From contig CAYTNV010000010.1 of NCBI GenBank assembly GCA_964439395.1, positions 1 through 64,000 on the forward strand: DNA of 64,000 bases, given 5' to 3'. The position numbers were made by a program, and so were the translations under genes. The notes under the pieces were generated by a model that searched no databases, was not told the DNA's origin, and saw only the letters and a list, made by a program, of their open reading frames with translations. This DNA comes from JAUUSJ01 sp964439395 (GTDB lineage: Bacteria > Bacillota > Clostridia > Lachnospirales > Lachnospiraceae). This document shows positions 1 through 8,827 of this stretch, in pieces. Positions within the stretch are counted from its first letter, which is position 1; the number at the start of each line of letters is the position of its first letter.

Positions 1-20
1 CGATAGTGGAGTGGAGACAT

Positions 21-179
21 TTTTCGCTACGGAAGCTTTGGGGTTCTGAGCGTGTTTGAGCGGTTTATCCGCGAGTTTGCGATGAACCTCATAAATAGGC
101 GGAGTAGCGAAAAGTGGCGGGAACGCAACGTGTTGGAAAGGGAAAGAACGGTCTTCTGACGGATGGCGTCTCCTTCCAA
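21..179. other. GC-rich structured intergenic segment, candidate RNA element
   Basis: No gene is visible in the first 254 bases. Bases 21-30 and 104-113 form a perfect 10-bp inverted repeat (TTTTCGCTAC / GTAGCGAAAA). Nested inside are GGGGTTC at 40-46 pairing with GAACCTC at 84-90 and a GCGG/CCGC hairpin at 60-72. A second stem pairs TTGGAA at 133-138 with TTCCAA at 174-179. The segment is clearly richer in G+C than its neighbours. The nested pairing suggests a folded RNA or a repeat element; strand, family and function are unknown. Confidence 0.35.
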
Positions 180-254
180 ATACTCCCTTCAAAAAACATT
201 CCACTTTATCTGTTTCACAAACTATACTTAATACAACATCCCAGCTAAATGATT

Positions 255-1442
255 CTATAAATAAGCCTTCAACTCCTCAACCTTATCAAGCTGCTCCCAT
301 GGAAGCTCTACATCCGTTCTTCCAAAATGTCCATACGCCGCTGTCTGCTTATAAATCGGTCTTCTAAGATCGAGCATTTTAATAATTCCAGCTGGACGAA
401 GGTCAAAATGCTTTCTCACAATTTCAACTAATTCTTGCTCAGATTTTTTTCCTGTTCCAAAAGTATCTACCATAATAGACGTAGGCTGTGCAACACCGAT
501 TGCATAAGATAACTGAATCTCACATTTATCTGCCAATCCTGCCGCCACAAGATTTTTTGCCGCATAGCGTGCTGCGTAAGCTGCAGAACGATCCACCTTT
601 GTAGCATCTTTTCCAGAGAACGCACCACCGCCGTGACGTGCATATCCACCGTAAGTATCTACAATAATCTTTCTTCCTGTAAGTCCGCTATCTCCATGTG
701 GCCCACCGATTACAAATCTTCCTGTTGGATTAATGAAAAATTTTGTGTGTTCGTCTACCATCTCTACTGGCAAAATCTCATCAAATACATATTTTTTGAT
801 ATCTTTATGAATCTGCTCCTGAGAAACCTCTGGATCATGTTGTGTAGAGAGCACCACTGCCTCAAGGCGAAATGGCTTACCATTCTCATCATACTCTACA
901 GAAACTTGTGTCTTTCCGTCCGGTCTTAAATAAGATAAAATACCATCTTTTCTAACCTTTGTAAGCTGTAAAGCTAATTTATGGGCTAATGCAATTGGAT
1001 ATGGCATATACTCTGGCGTCTCATTTGTAGCAAAACCAAACATCATACCCTGATCGCCAGCTCCAATTGCCTCAAGCTCCTCATCAGTCATCTTATTTTC
1101 TTTTGCCTCAAGTGCCTTATTAACTCCAAGAGCGATATCTTGTGACTGCTCATCTAAAGATACCATAACTCCACAAGTTGTAGCATCAAAACCATATTTT
1201 GCTCTTGTATATCCTATCTCACTCACTGTATCTCGGACAATTTTTTGAATATCTACATAAGCATTTGTTGTAATTTCTCCCATAACCATGACAAGTCCTG
1301 TTGTCACAGCTGTCTCACAAGCCACACGGCTCATTGGATCTTCTTTTAATAATGCATCCAAAATTGCATCAGAAATTTGGTCACACATTTTATCTGGATG
1401 TCCCTCTGTAACAGACTCAGATGTAAATAATAATTTTTCCAT
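255..1442 (-). CDS. metK: S-adenosylmethionine synthetase
   Basis: Makes S-adenosylmethionine from methionine and ATP in the cytosol. The 395-residue product matches MetK along its whole length: N-terminal ESVTEGHPDK with the ATP-binding His, the GAGDQGMMFG loop and GGGAFSGKDATKVDRSAAY near residue 265, which belongs to the phosphate-binding region. An ATG at 1448 is also in frame, but the AAGGA ribosome site touches it; the second ATG, at 1442, has normal spacing and gives the usual MEKLLFTSESV start. The gene is monocistronic behind a SAM-I riboswitch, so it should be repressed when SAM is plentiful. Confidence 0.97.
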   Translation of the reverse strand: MEKLLFTSESVTEGHPDKMCDQISDAILDALLKEDPMSRVACETAVTTGLVMVMGEITTNAYVDIQKIVRDTVSEIGYTRAKYGFDATTCGVMVSLDEQSQDIALGVNKALEAKENKMTDEELEAIGAGDQGMMFGFATNETPEYMPYPIALAHKLALQLTKVRKDGILSYLRPDGKTQVSVEYDENGKPFRLEAVVLSTQHDPEVSQEQIHKDIKKYVFDEILPVEMVDEHTKFFINPTGRFVIGGPHGDSGLTGRKIIVDTYGGYARHGGGAFSGKDATKVDRSAAYAARYAAKNLVAAGLADKCEIQLSYAIGVAQPTSIMVDTFGTGKKSEQELVEIVRKHFDLRPAGIIKMLDLRRPIYKQTAAYGHFGRTDVELPWEQLDKVEELKAYL

Positions 1443-1510
1443 AATCATTTTCCTTTCTTTCCCTTGATTTACCTATTTTGAGCTTTTCTAATGTCATTTC
1501 CTCATACATA

Positions 1511-1534
1511 AAGAAAAGCCCGATTGCTCGGACT
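1511..1534 (-). terminator. Riboswitch-controlled terminator before metK
   Basis: On the minus strand AGTCCGA (1534-1528) pairs with TCGGGCT (1523-1517) around a GCAA tetraloop and is followed by a U-rich run, TTTTCTT. It lies between the SAM-I aptamer and metK, as expected of the expression platform that forms when SAM is bound. Confidence 0.85.
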
Positions 1535-1552
1535 TGAAATCTTTTTCAAATC

Positions 1553-1655
1553 CTCTTATTGCTCGATATTACTATCGCTCAGGTTGGCACCTTCCGCATA
1601 CACGGGGTTGCCGCAGCTTCACAGGGCCTTTCCCCTCCACTGCTCTGAATAAGAG
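1553..1655 (-). ncRNA. SAM-I (S-box) riboswitch
   Basis: The minus strand reads CTCTTATTCAGAG, GTGGAGGGG, GGCCCTGTGAAGC, CGGCAACC, GGAAGGTGCCAACCTG and ends AATAAGAGG. These are the conserved S-box blocks in the correct order. P1 is closed by CTCTTATT with AATAAGAG. The aptamer sits about 110 bases upstream of metK with an intrinsic terminator between them, so this is the usual SAM-sensing, transcription-off switch. Confidence 0.96.
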
Positions 1656-1659
1656 TAAT

Positions 1660-1735
1660 GTGAACTACTCCCACTCCTTATATTTTACCTAGAAATGGGA
1701 GCTTCATCTCACCACTTATAAAAATGTGAGATCTA
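1660..1735. repeat. Paired hairpins, possible IS200/IS605-type end remnant
   Basis: Two adjacent inverted repeats lie upstream of the S-box: CTCCCA...TGGGAG (about 1668-1703) and ATCTCAC...GTGAGAT (about 1709-1732). Their look and spacing resemble terminal palindromes of IS200/IS605 elements, and similar hairpins occur elsewhere in the window. No transposase gene is nearby. They could equally be part of the metK leader. Confidence 0.35.
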
Positions 1736-1768
1736 TTAGCACAATATATTAAAAATCTTTTATCGCTT

Positions 1769-3067
1769 TTAAGATACGCGATATACTTTATTAGGATCCT
1801 CGCTGTCTACTAACTCAATCATACCGCCAAGACCTCTAATTTTCTCATCAAAACGCTCATATCCTCTCTGGATATAGATAATATCTTCTACTGTAGTATT
1901 TCCCTCAGCTGCAAGACCTGCAATAACAAGTGCTGCGCCTGCCCTTAAATCTGGAGTCGTAACAATAGCTCCTGAGAATCTCTCTACTCCATTAATTAAA
2001 GCGACACTTCGTTCTACACGAATCTTAGCGCCCATTTTATTAAGCTCATCTGCATAAACAAAACGATTCTCAAAAATATCCTCTGTAATTCTACTTGTCC
2101 CCTCTGACAAAGCCATAGCAACTGCTAACTGTGGCTGCATATCTGTAGGAAAACCAGGATAAGGCTGTGTCTTAATATTTACTGCCTTTAAGCGTTTTTT
2201 TGCAATAACACGAACCTCGTCATCGGACTCTATAATCTCTACACCCATGTCACTCAATTTGGAAGAAATAACATGTAAATGTGCTGGAATAACATTTTTT
2301 ACTATAACGTCTCCCTTTGTAGCAGCTGCTGCCACCATAAAAGTTCCTGCCTCAATCTGGTCTGGAATAATCGAGTAATCAATATCCTTTGAAAATCTCT
2401 TTACACCTCTAATACGAATTGTCTCAGTACCAGCGTTACGAATATCAGCACCCATTCGATTCAAGAAATTGGCAACATCTACAACATGCGGCTCTCTCGC
2501 AGCATTCTCAAGAATCGTTTCTCCCTCAGCTAATGCGGCTGCCATCATAACATTAATCGTTGCTCCCACACTTACTACATCAAATGTAATCTTTGCTCCT
2601 CTTAAATGTTTAGCCTCTGCAATAATCATGCCACCCTCAATATCAACCTTTGCTCCAAGCTCCTCGAAGCCCTTAATATGCTGGTCAATTGGACGAGTAC
2701 CAATATTACATCCGCCTGGAAGAGCAACCTTTGCTTTCTTATACTTACCAAGTAAAGCTCCAACTAAATAATAAGATGCTCTCATTCTTCGAATATATTT
2801 GTTGTCTACAGTTAAATCTCCATTGCCATCAATATTCTTTCCACTGATAACAACTTCATTTGGGCTCTTTCTATTAACTTTAGCCCCAATTCCCTCCATT
2901 GCCTTCAATAAAATATTTGTGTCATTTACATCTGGTACATTATCAATATGACATTCTCCATCGGTCATAACCGCCGCTGCCAAAATACCTAATGCTGCAT
3001 TTTTCGCACCACCAATCACTACTTCTCCAACCAATGGATTACCACCTTTTATTATATATTGATCCAT
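1769..3067 (-). CDS. murA: UDP-N-acetylglucosamine 1-carboxyvinyltransferase
   Basis: First committed step of peptidoglycan synthesis: transfers enolpyruvate from PEP to UDP-GlcNAc; the target of fosfomycin. The 432-residue protein has the two-domain EPSP-synthase fold pattern. It keeps the catalytic Cys, Cys120 in PGGCNIGTRPID, plus the N-terminal KNAALGILAA lysine motif and the TDMQPQ segment near residue 308. Because the key Cys is present, natural fosfomycin resistance by Cys-to-Asp change is not expected. Firmicutes often have two copies (murA and murZ); which one this is cannot be told here. It appears to be transcribed alone. Confidence 0.95.
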   Translation of the reverse strand: MDQYIIKGGNPLVGEVVIGGAKNAALGILAAAVMTDGECHIDNVPDVNDTNILLKAMEGIGAKVNRKSPNEVVISGKNIDGNGDLTVDNKYIRRMRASYYLVGALLGKYKKAKVALPGGCNIGTRPIDQHIKGFEELGAKVDIEGGMIIAEAKHLRGAKITFDVVSVGATINVMMAAALAEGETILENAAREPHVVDVANFLNRMGADIRNAGTETIRIRGVKRFSKDIDYSIIPDQIEAGTFMVAAAATKGDVIVKNVIPAHLHVISSKLSDMGVEIIESDDEVRVIAKKRLKAVNIKTQPYPGFPTDMQPQLAVAMALSEGTSRITEDIFENRFVYADELNKMGAKIRVERSVALINGVERFSGAIVTTPDLRAGAALVIAGLAAEGNTTVEDIIYIQRGYERFDEKIRGLGGMIELVDSEDPNKVYRVS

Positions 3068-3440
3068 CTTACACCTCTATAACTATTGTTTTTTCATAAC
3101 CTTATTAGAGAGGATTACTCCATCCCCTTATTAACACCATTACTTCCAATTCTACTCATCGAAAATATATTTCGTATCGATATCTATTTTGAATAAATAT
3201 ATGACATCCAAAAGTACCGACCTTTTTTTTACATAATCTGCCACTTTTACGCAGACTTATATTTTATTATATCATATATCTTCCATTTGTAAATTATAAA
3301 TTTCTGCAAATTTCCGTCCTATTTTACCTCAAAATTTTAAACTTTGCAACAAAAATATAAACTTCTCTTAGTTTTCCTCTAAAAGATATTATCTATCCCA
3401 TATTATTTAAAAATCTGAAATTTTCTTTTATAAACGCAAA

Positions 3441-3476
3441 AAAAAAACAGATGTATTATAAATACATCTGTTTTTC
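3441..3476. terminator. Bidirectional intrinsic terminator
   Basis: An 11-bp perfect stem, ACAGATGTATT/AATACATCTGT (3447-3471), is flanked by an A run on the left and a T run on the right. It lies in the 572-base gap between murA and the flavin reductase gene and best serves as the end of the HIT-flavin reductase transcript on the minus strand. The rest of that gap is AT-rich with nothing else recognisable. Confidence 0.85.
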
Positions 3477-3639
3477 TCAACAATAATAGTTGATATGGGA
3501 AATATTATTAAAAATAATATGAAAGGGCTATTCATCTATTCTCAAATATCTCATAACTATTTAAGAACTATTTATATTGTAACATATTTTTAATATTTGT
3601 CAATAGTTTTATTATAATTGTTAAAAAAATATTACATCA

Positions 3640-4236
3640 CTAACTTTTCTTTCTTTTTCCCTTTCCGTTTTTCTTCCTTTTCACAGAATATCCGAAGGTT
3701 CCCAGCTGTTCTCCTAATCCAAAATAACTACCATGCGAGTAACTTAAGAGTTCGCCTTTATTTAACCAAAACTTTCCATTTTGATCCAATAAATCCGCAT
3801 CCACTTGGACACCCACCACATCGGCGAGAAACATATGATGAGAACCTAACTCCAGAATTTGCCTTACCTTACATTCAATATTAACTGGACATTCTAAAAT
3901 TCCAGGAGCCTTAATATGCTCGCTTTCCATCACAGTCAGATGCATCTCTTTAAATTTATCTACATCCTTACCAGATTTAACTCCACAGTAATCCGTCGCT
4001 TTTACAAGCTTTTTCGTAGTAAGATTGACAACAAATTCTCCTGTCTCTTTTATAATATTATAAGAATATCTCTCTGGTCTAACTGAAATTGAAAGCATCG
4101 GTGGATTCGTACAGACTGTTCCTGCCCATGCAATTGTAATAATATTTGGTTTTTCTTTTTCTCTTTGACAACTTACCATCACTGCCGGAAGCGGATAGAG
4201 CATATTTCCTGGTTTAAAGCTCTCTTTCTTCTTCAT
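3640..4236 (-). CDS. Flavin reductase family protein (flavoredoxin-like)
   Basis: 198 residues with the FMN-binding flavin-reductase fold: an N-terminal PGNMLYPLPAVMVS segment, TIAWAGTVCTNPPMLSISVRPERYS (residues ~34-58) and EFVVNLTT, all typical of this family. It probably carries FMN and moves electrons from NAD(P)H or ferredoxin; the true partner is unknown. The C-terminus ends in a very basic KRKKNGKGKRKKS tail. It follows the HIT gene by 11 bases and shares its terminator, so the two form an operon. Confidence 0.85.
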   Translation of the reverse strand: MKKKESFKPGNMLYPLPAVMVSCQREKEKPNIITIAWAGTVCTNPPMLSISVRPERYSYNIIKETGEFVVNLTTKKLVKATDYCGVKSGKDVDKFKEMHLTVMESEHIKAPGILECPVNIECKVRQILELGSHHMFLADVVGVQVDADLLDQNGKFWLNKGELLSYSHGSYFGLGEQLGTFGYSVKRKKNGKGKRKKS

Positions 4237-4247
4237 TTTTTTAGACC

Positions 4248-4661
4248 TTATTCTAATGCTTTAGAAATTGCTTCTGATAGCTCGGCTAATACTTCCGCAT
4301 CCGCTTTTCCCGGAACCCATCCAATATTAACCGTATCTCCTTCGTATCTTGGAATTAAATGCATATGAAAATGAAATACAGTTTGCCCAGCAATTGTTCC
4401 ATTATTTTGTACAATATTCATACCATCAAAATTTAATACTTCCTTCATAGCTTTCGCCACTTTTACAGCCACTACAAAAACTTTTGATGCTGTCTCTTCA
4501 TCCATAGAAAATACATCATTAAAATGTCTCTTTGGCAAAATAAGTGCATGCCCTTTTGATGCAGGTCCCAAATCGAAAATCACTCTAAAATCATTATCCT
4601 CATATAAAGTTGTAGATGGGATTTCTCCCTTTGAAATTTTGCAAAAAATACAATCACTCAT
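4248..4661 (-). CDS. HIT family nucleotide hydrolase/transferase
   Basis: 137 residues with the histidine-triad motif H97-F-H99-M-H101-L near the C-terminus and two N-terminal cysteines (C4, C7) that bind zinc in many HIT proteins. The family hydrolyses nucleoside phosphoramidates or dinucleoside polyphosphates; the middle His forms the nucleotidyl intermediate. It is cytosolic. First gene of a two-gene unit with the flavin reductase. Exact substrate is not predictable. Confidence 0.92.
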   Translation of the reverse strand: MSDCIFCKISKGEIPSTTLYEDNDFRVIFDLGPASKGHALILPKRHFNDVFSMDEETASKVFVVAVKVAKAMKEVLNFDGMNIVQNNGTIAGQTVFHFHMHLIPRYEGDTVNIGWVPGKADAEVLAELSEAISKALE

Positions 4662-4735
4662 TTTATTGTCTCCTTTTTTCTTTTTCTTTACTCAACCATT
4701 TATAAATCTACTATATTTTATTAAGTTTTTCCTTA

Positions 4736-6994
4736 CTATAAGCTGTCTTGCTCCATATCTTTGTCATCTTCTATCTCCTGTAAAACATCTTCTAAAATAA
4801 GCTTTGTCTTATATTCTAAAATAAGAATAGAAAATGCAGCAATATTTACTTTAATAGAGTTTTTTCTTCCATCCCAATAAATCTTCTCAGAAAAAATACT
4901 TCCATGTGTATAGCATTCCTCTCCACCATATTTTTCCTCGTCACTACTAAAGATTACATCATAAATGCCCTCTCGTGGCACCCCAACTCGAAAGCTAACC
5001 TTGTCGCTCGAAGCAAAATTACAGATAAAAAGTAAATATTCTTTTTCATCCTTCGACCTTCTCACAAAACTAACTATATTTTTTTCAGCATCTGTACAAT
5101 TCATCCATTCAAAACCTATAGGCTCATAGTCTTGCTCATAAAAAGCTGGATGGTTTTTATATAAATGGAGCAAATCTTTTACATACTGCTGTGATTTTTG
5201 ATGAATATCATTTTTTAACAAATGCCAATCAAGGCTCTTATCAAATTGCCACTTAGACCATTGCATAAAATCTTGTCCCATAAAAAGCAACTTCTTTCCT
5301 GGATGTCCAAACATAAATCCATATGCAACCCTCATATTAGCAAATCGATCAAAATATCCTCCTGGCATTCTCTCTAAGAGCGAACCCTTATCCGATGCAA
5401 CTTCATCATGTGATAAAGATAAAATAAACTTTTCTGTATAAGCATATATCATTCCAAATGTTAATTTATTTTGTTGTTCTCTTCGACGATAAAACTCTGT
5501 TTCCATATATTGTAAGAAATCACAAATCCATCCTATATTCCATTTATAGTCAAATCCTAACCCTCCATCACAAGTTGGTCTACTCACTCCATTCCAGGCA
5601 GTTGACTCCTCAGCAATCGTGTATCCTCCCTCGCCGTATTTTCCTATAATAGAATTTAAATGCTTTAAAAATTCTATCGCCGAATTGCTCTCTCCATATC
5701 CATGCATATCCAAATTGCCATCTTTTTTCCCAAAATTAAGATATATCATAGAAGATACGGCATCTATACGTAAACCATCAACATGACATTGTCTAACCCA
5801 AAACAAAGCACTTCCGATTAAAAAATTTTTTACTTCATTGCAACTATAGTTAAATACTAAAGTTCCCCATAATGGTTGTTGTCCTCTATTTGGGTTTTGA
5901 TGCTCATATAGACAAGTTCCATCAAATTTAACAAGTCCATATTCATCCTTGGCAAAATGTCCTGGTATCCAATCTAAAATAACTCCGATTTCCTTTTTAT
6001 GAAAGCAATCAACTAAATACATAAAGTCCTCTAGAGAACCGTAACGAGAAGTTGGAGCATAATATCCTGTAACTTGATATCCCCAAGAATCGTCTGATGG
6101 ATGCTCCATGATACCCATAAACTCTACGTGAGTATATCCCATCTCAACAACATAAGATACAAGCTCCGTCGCCATCTCTCTATAGGTTAACATTTTTTGT
6201 CCATTCTCTTTTCTTTTCCAGGAACCTAGATGAACCTCATAAATTGACATTGGTTTTTCAAATCCTCTATCTTTTTTTCTATTTTCCATCCATGCTTTAT
6301 CTGTCCACTCGTATGTCTCAATATCTGTAACAATCGAGGCAGTACAAGGGCGTATTTCTGCCATATTGGCATATGGATCTGCCTTTAAAAAAATCTCTCC
6401 TAATCTTGTCTTTATCTCATATTTATATAGTTGTCCACTTCGAATTCCAGGTATGAAAAGTTCAAAAATTCCACTCTGATTTAATCTTCTCATTTGGCAT
6501 ACTCGCCCATCCCATATATTAAAATCACCTACGACACTGACTCTCTTTGCATTTGGAGCCCAGACGGCAAAATAGACTCCCTCTACTCCATCGACTGTCA
6601 TTGGATGTGCTCCTAGCTTTCGATAAATTTCATAGTGGGTTCCCTCATTAAATAAATATATATCCAAATCGGATAATTGCGGCTTAAAACTATAGGGATC
6701 TCTCCCTCTCCAAGTCTTTCCATCCTCATATATCATCTCAATTTCATACGGAATTTCATCTGTGATTGGCAAAAAAACTGAGAACATATTCGTTCTCTCA
6801 ACTGTCTCCATTGGATAAACAAGCCCATTCTTTAAAATTACCCTCATTTGCTGAGCATAAGGATGATAGCTACTAATTACTTGGCCATTGGAAACAATAT
6901 GCCGGCCTAATGTGCCATGTGGATTATCGTAATCTCCGTATCGTATTAAGTCCACGATATCTTTCTTTAATACTTGTGCTATTTCTCTACGCAT
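4736..6994 (-). CDS. glgB: 1,4-alpha-glucan branching enzyme
   Basis: Introduces alpha-1,6 branches into glycogen. The 752-residue protein has an N-terminal extension, a CBM48-like domain (about 115-215) and a GH13 catalytic barrel. Visible are MEHPSDDSWGYQVTGYYAPT (~296-315), the nucleophile Asp411 in GLRIDAVSSMIY, the acid in AEEST (462-463) and SHDE before the third catalytic Asp/His region. The acidic tail EIEDDKDMEQDSL is extra. No other glycogen genes are adjacent, but the amylosucrase about 7 kb away could supply linear glucan for it to branch. Confidence 0.96.
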   Translation of the reverse strand: MRREIAQVLKKDIVDLIRYGDYDNPHGTLGRHIVSNGQVISSYHPYAQQMRVILKNGLVYPMETVERTNMFSVFLPITDEIPYEIEMIYEDGKTWRGRDPYSFKPQLSDLDIYLFNEGTHYEIYRKLGAHPMTVDGVEGVYFAVWAPNAKRVSVVGDFNIWDGRVCQMRRLNQSGIFELFIPGIRSGQLYKYEIKTRLGEIFLKADPYANMAEIRPCTASIVTDIETYEWTDKAWMENRKKDRGFEKPMSIYEVHLGSWKRKENGQKMLTYREMATELVSYVVEMGYTHVEFMGIMEHPSDDSWGYQVTGYYAPTSRYGSLEDFMYLVDCFHKKEIGVILDWIPGHFAKDEYGLVKFDGTCLYEHQNPNRGQQPLWGTLVFNYSCNEVKNFLIGSALFWVRQCHVDGLRIDAVSSMIYLNFGKKDGNLDMHGYGESNSAIEFLKHLNSIIGKYGEGGYTIAEESTAWNGVSRPTCDGGLGFDYKWNIGWICDFLQYMETEFYRRREQQNKLTFGMIYAYTEKFILSLSHDEVASDKGSLLERMPGGYFDRFANMRVAYGFMFGHPGKKLLFMGQDFMQWSKWQFDKSLDWHLLKNDIHQKSQQYVKDLLHLYKNHPAFYEQDYEPIGFEWMNCTDAEKNIVSFVRRSKDEKEYLLFICNFASSDKVSFRVGVPREGIYDVIFSSDEEKYGGEECYTHGSIFSEKIYWDGRKNSIKVNIAAFSILILEYKTKLILEDVLQEIEDDKDMEQDSL

Positions 6995-7363
6995 CTGTCT
7001 GCATCTCCCATTCTCCTAACAGAATCTCTCATAAAGATATTTGCTCGTCCATTATACGGACATGTCAATTTATTACAGCTTATGGCAAAGAATATTACTT
7101 TACATCCTTGTCCATAGTTATTATTTTAACACAAGTAAAGCAAACTGACAATATTTTATATCTTAATCTTAATTATAGAGATTCTCAATTTTTTTAATAT
7201 AAAAATTTCATTTTAGTAAATATGGTATTTTTCTATCCTTATTTTTTTTGTTAACTTATTTTATAAAATAGATTACTTTTTTTTCTTATAATTTTCTACT
7301 TTTTTTAGAAATATTTTATTTTTTGAACACATTTTAGACACAAATTATTTGTATAATAATTAT

Positions 7364-7494
7364 TGTAAGAGCTTTTCATATATTTGAATCCTCTCCCCCT
7401 CATAACTGAAGTGCCAAAGGCAGATTGCATAAAAGAAGTAATTTACCCCTCGATATAAATTATTTCCTTTTCTGTCCTTTGGTACTTCTTTTTT
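7364..7494 (+). ncRNA. Candidate small RNA with rod-like fold and terminator
   Basis: On the plus strand GAAGTGCCAAAGGCAG (7408-7423) pairs with CTGTCCTTTGGTACTTC (7472-7488), which is followed by six T. Inside, GAAGTAATTTA (7435-7445) pairs with TAAATTATTTC (7456-7466), separated from the outer stem by an internal loop. A good TATAAT lies at 7352-7357, although no clear -35 was seen. No coding sequence fits. The long rod with a bubble recalls 6S RNA in outline, but it is shorter and no family could be assigned. The 665-base gap around it holds nothing else apart from the pfkA terminator. Confidence 0.45.
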
Positions 7495-7574
7495 CCTTGA
7501 TTCTTATCTTACTACAAAACTTCCAGATAAAATATTATCAATTTCTTACTAAAACAACTTCCAAATACTATGAT

Positions 7575-7609
7575 AAAAAAAAGAGATGTCTCATTTAAGA
7601 AACACTCTC
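7575..7609 (-). terminator. Intrinsic terminator of pfkA
   Basis: Minus strand GAGAGTGTTTC (7608-7598) pairs with GAGACATCTC (7592-7583), with one bulged G, and runs into eight U. It lies about 50 bases after the pfkA stop. Confidence 0.8.
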
Positions 7610-7659
7610 CTTTTTCTAAATCGTTTCATATGACTATTTTTATTTTATTATAAGCTAAA

Positions 7660-8745
7660 TTAGTCGCCAAAAGAAATACCAAGATTTCTAGCCTCTCTAA
7701 TAATATCATCATCTGGAGAAACATATTTTAATTTTCCAGCAATATCTTTTAATGGAACTTTATCTACTTCGTATCCCTTCATGCATACCATATATCCGTA
7801 CTCTTTATTAACAATAAGCTCAGCAGCTCTTGCACCTAAACGGCTTGAAATAACACGGTCGAATGGGCAAGGATCTCCACCTCTTTGTGTATGACCAGGA
7901 ATTGTTACACGAACTTCATGTCCTGTTGCCTCCTCAATCTGTTTTGCTAATTCATAAGAAACAGTTGGGTATGCTCTCTCTTTTACCTTTGCCTTATACT
8001 GTTTTTTGCTAAGCTGAGCATCTTCTTTGGAGATAGCTCCCTCTGCTACAGCTAAGATAGAGAATCCACTTCCTCTTTCTTCTCTTCTCTTTAATGCCTC
8101 TACAATATGGTTAAGGTCATATGGAATCTCTGGAAGTAAGATGATATCAGCTCCACCTGCGATACCAGCGTGAAGTGTTACCCAACCTACTTTATGTCCC
8201 ATTAACTCTACGATAAATACACGGTTATGAGAAGCAGCTGTTGTATGGATGCAGTCGACTGCTTCTGTCGCTAAATCGACAGCACTCTGGAAACCAAATG
8301 TCATATCTGTTCCCCATAAATCGTTATCAATTGTCTTAGGACAAGATACTACATTTAATCCCTCTTCGCTAAGAAGGTTTGCAGTCTTTTGACTTCCATT
8401 TCCGCCAAGTACTACAAGGCAATCTAATTTCAAATATTGGTATGTAGCTTTCATAGCTTCTACTTTATCAATTCCTGCATAAATTCCTGTCTCCTCAATT
8501 GTTCTCATTAACTTAAATGGAGTTCTAGATGTTCCAAGAATCGTTCCGCCTGTCGTTAAAATTCCTGTAAAATCTTTGTAATTTAAGCGTCTATAGTTTC
8601 CCTGAATTAAGCCCTTATATCCATTTTCAAAACCATAAATCTCTACATTACCAGCTAAATTATTTAATGCTTTTACAACACCTCTCATTGTAGCATTCAA
8701 TGCTTGGCAATCTCCACCGCTTGTTAACATTCCGACTCTTATCAA
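7660..8745 (-). CDS. pfkA: 6-phosphofructokinase
   Basis: Phosphorylates fructose-6-phosphate in glycolysis. I choose the TTG at 8745 (MIRVGMLTSGGDC...), because it sits 9 bases after an AGGAAGG ribosome site and gives the normal 361 residues; an ATG 48 bases earlier lacks such a site. Visible are the N-terminal GGDCQALNATMRG phosphate loop, PKTIDND with the catalytic Asp, and the MGHKVGW and IPGHTQRGGDP substrate motifs. The loop that is GGDGS in E. coli reads GGNGS here, so the Mg-contacting Asp is Asn. This variant occurs in clostridial homologues; whether ATP or pyrophosphate is the donor is uncertain. Confidence 0.93.
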   Translation of the reverse strand: MIRVGMLTSGGDCQALNATMRGVVKALNNLAGNVEIYGFENGYKGLIQGNYRRLNYKDFTGILTTGGTILGTSRTPFKLMRTIEETGIYAGIDKVEAMKATYQYLKLDCLVVLGGNGSQKTANLLSEEGLNVVSCPKTIDNDLWGTDMTFGFQSAVDLATEAVDCIHTTAASHNRVFIVELMGHKVGWVTLHAGIAGGADIILLPEIPYDLNHIVEALKRREERGSGFSILAVAEGAISKEDAQLSKKQYKAKVKERAYPTVSYELAKQIEEATGHEVRVTIPGHTQRGGDPCPFDRVISSRLGARAAELIVNKEYGYMVCMKGYEVDKVPLKDIAGKLKYVSPDDDIIREARNLGISFGD

Positions 8746-8827
8746 TAGTCTCACCCTTCCTTTCCTCTTGTAGGTACGAAAGCAATTTTTCATCTATGCT
8801 TTCGTAATAAGTTAAATAGTTAGTTTT

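Noticed and set aside
1..254. Remains of a protein gene at the window start
   Set aside because: No sustained reading frame; the inverted repeats explain the sequence better.
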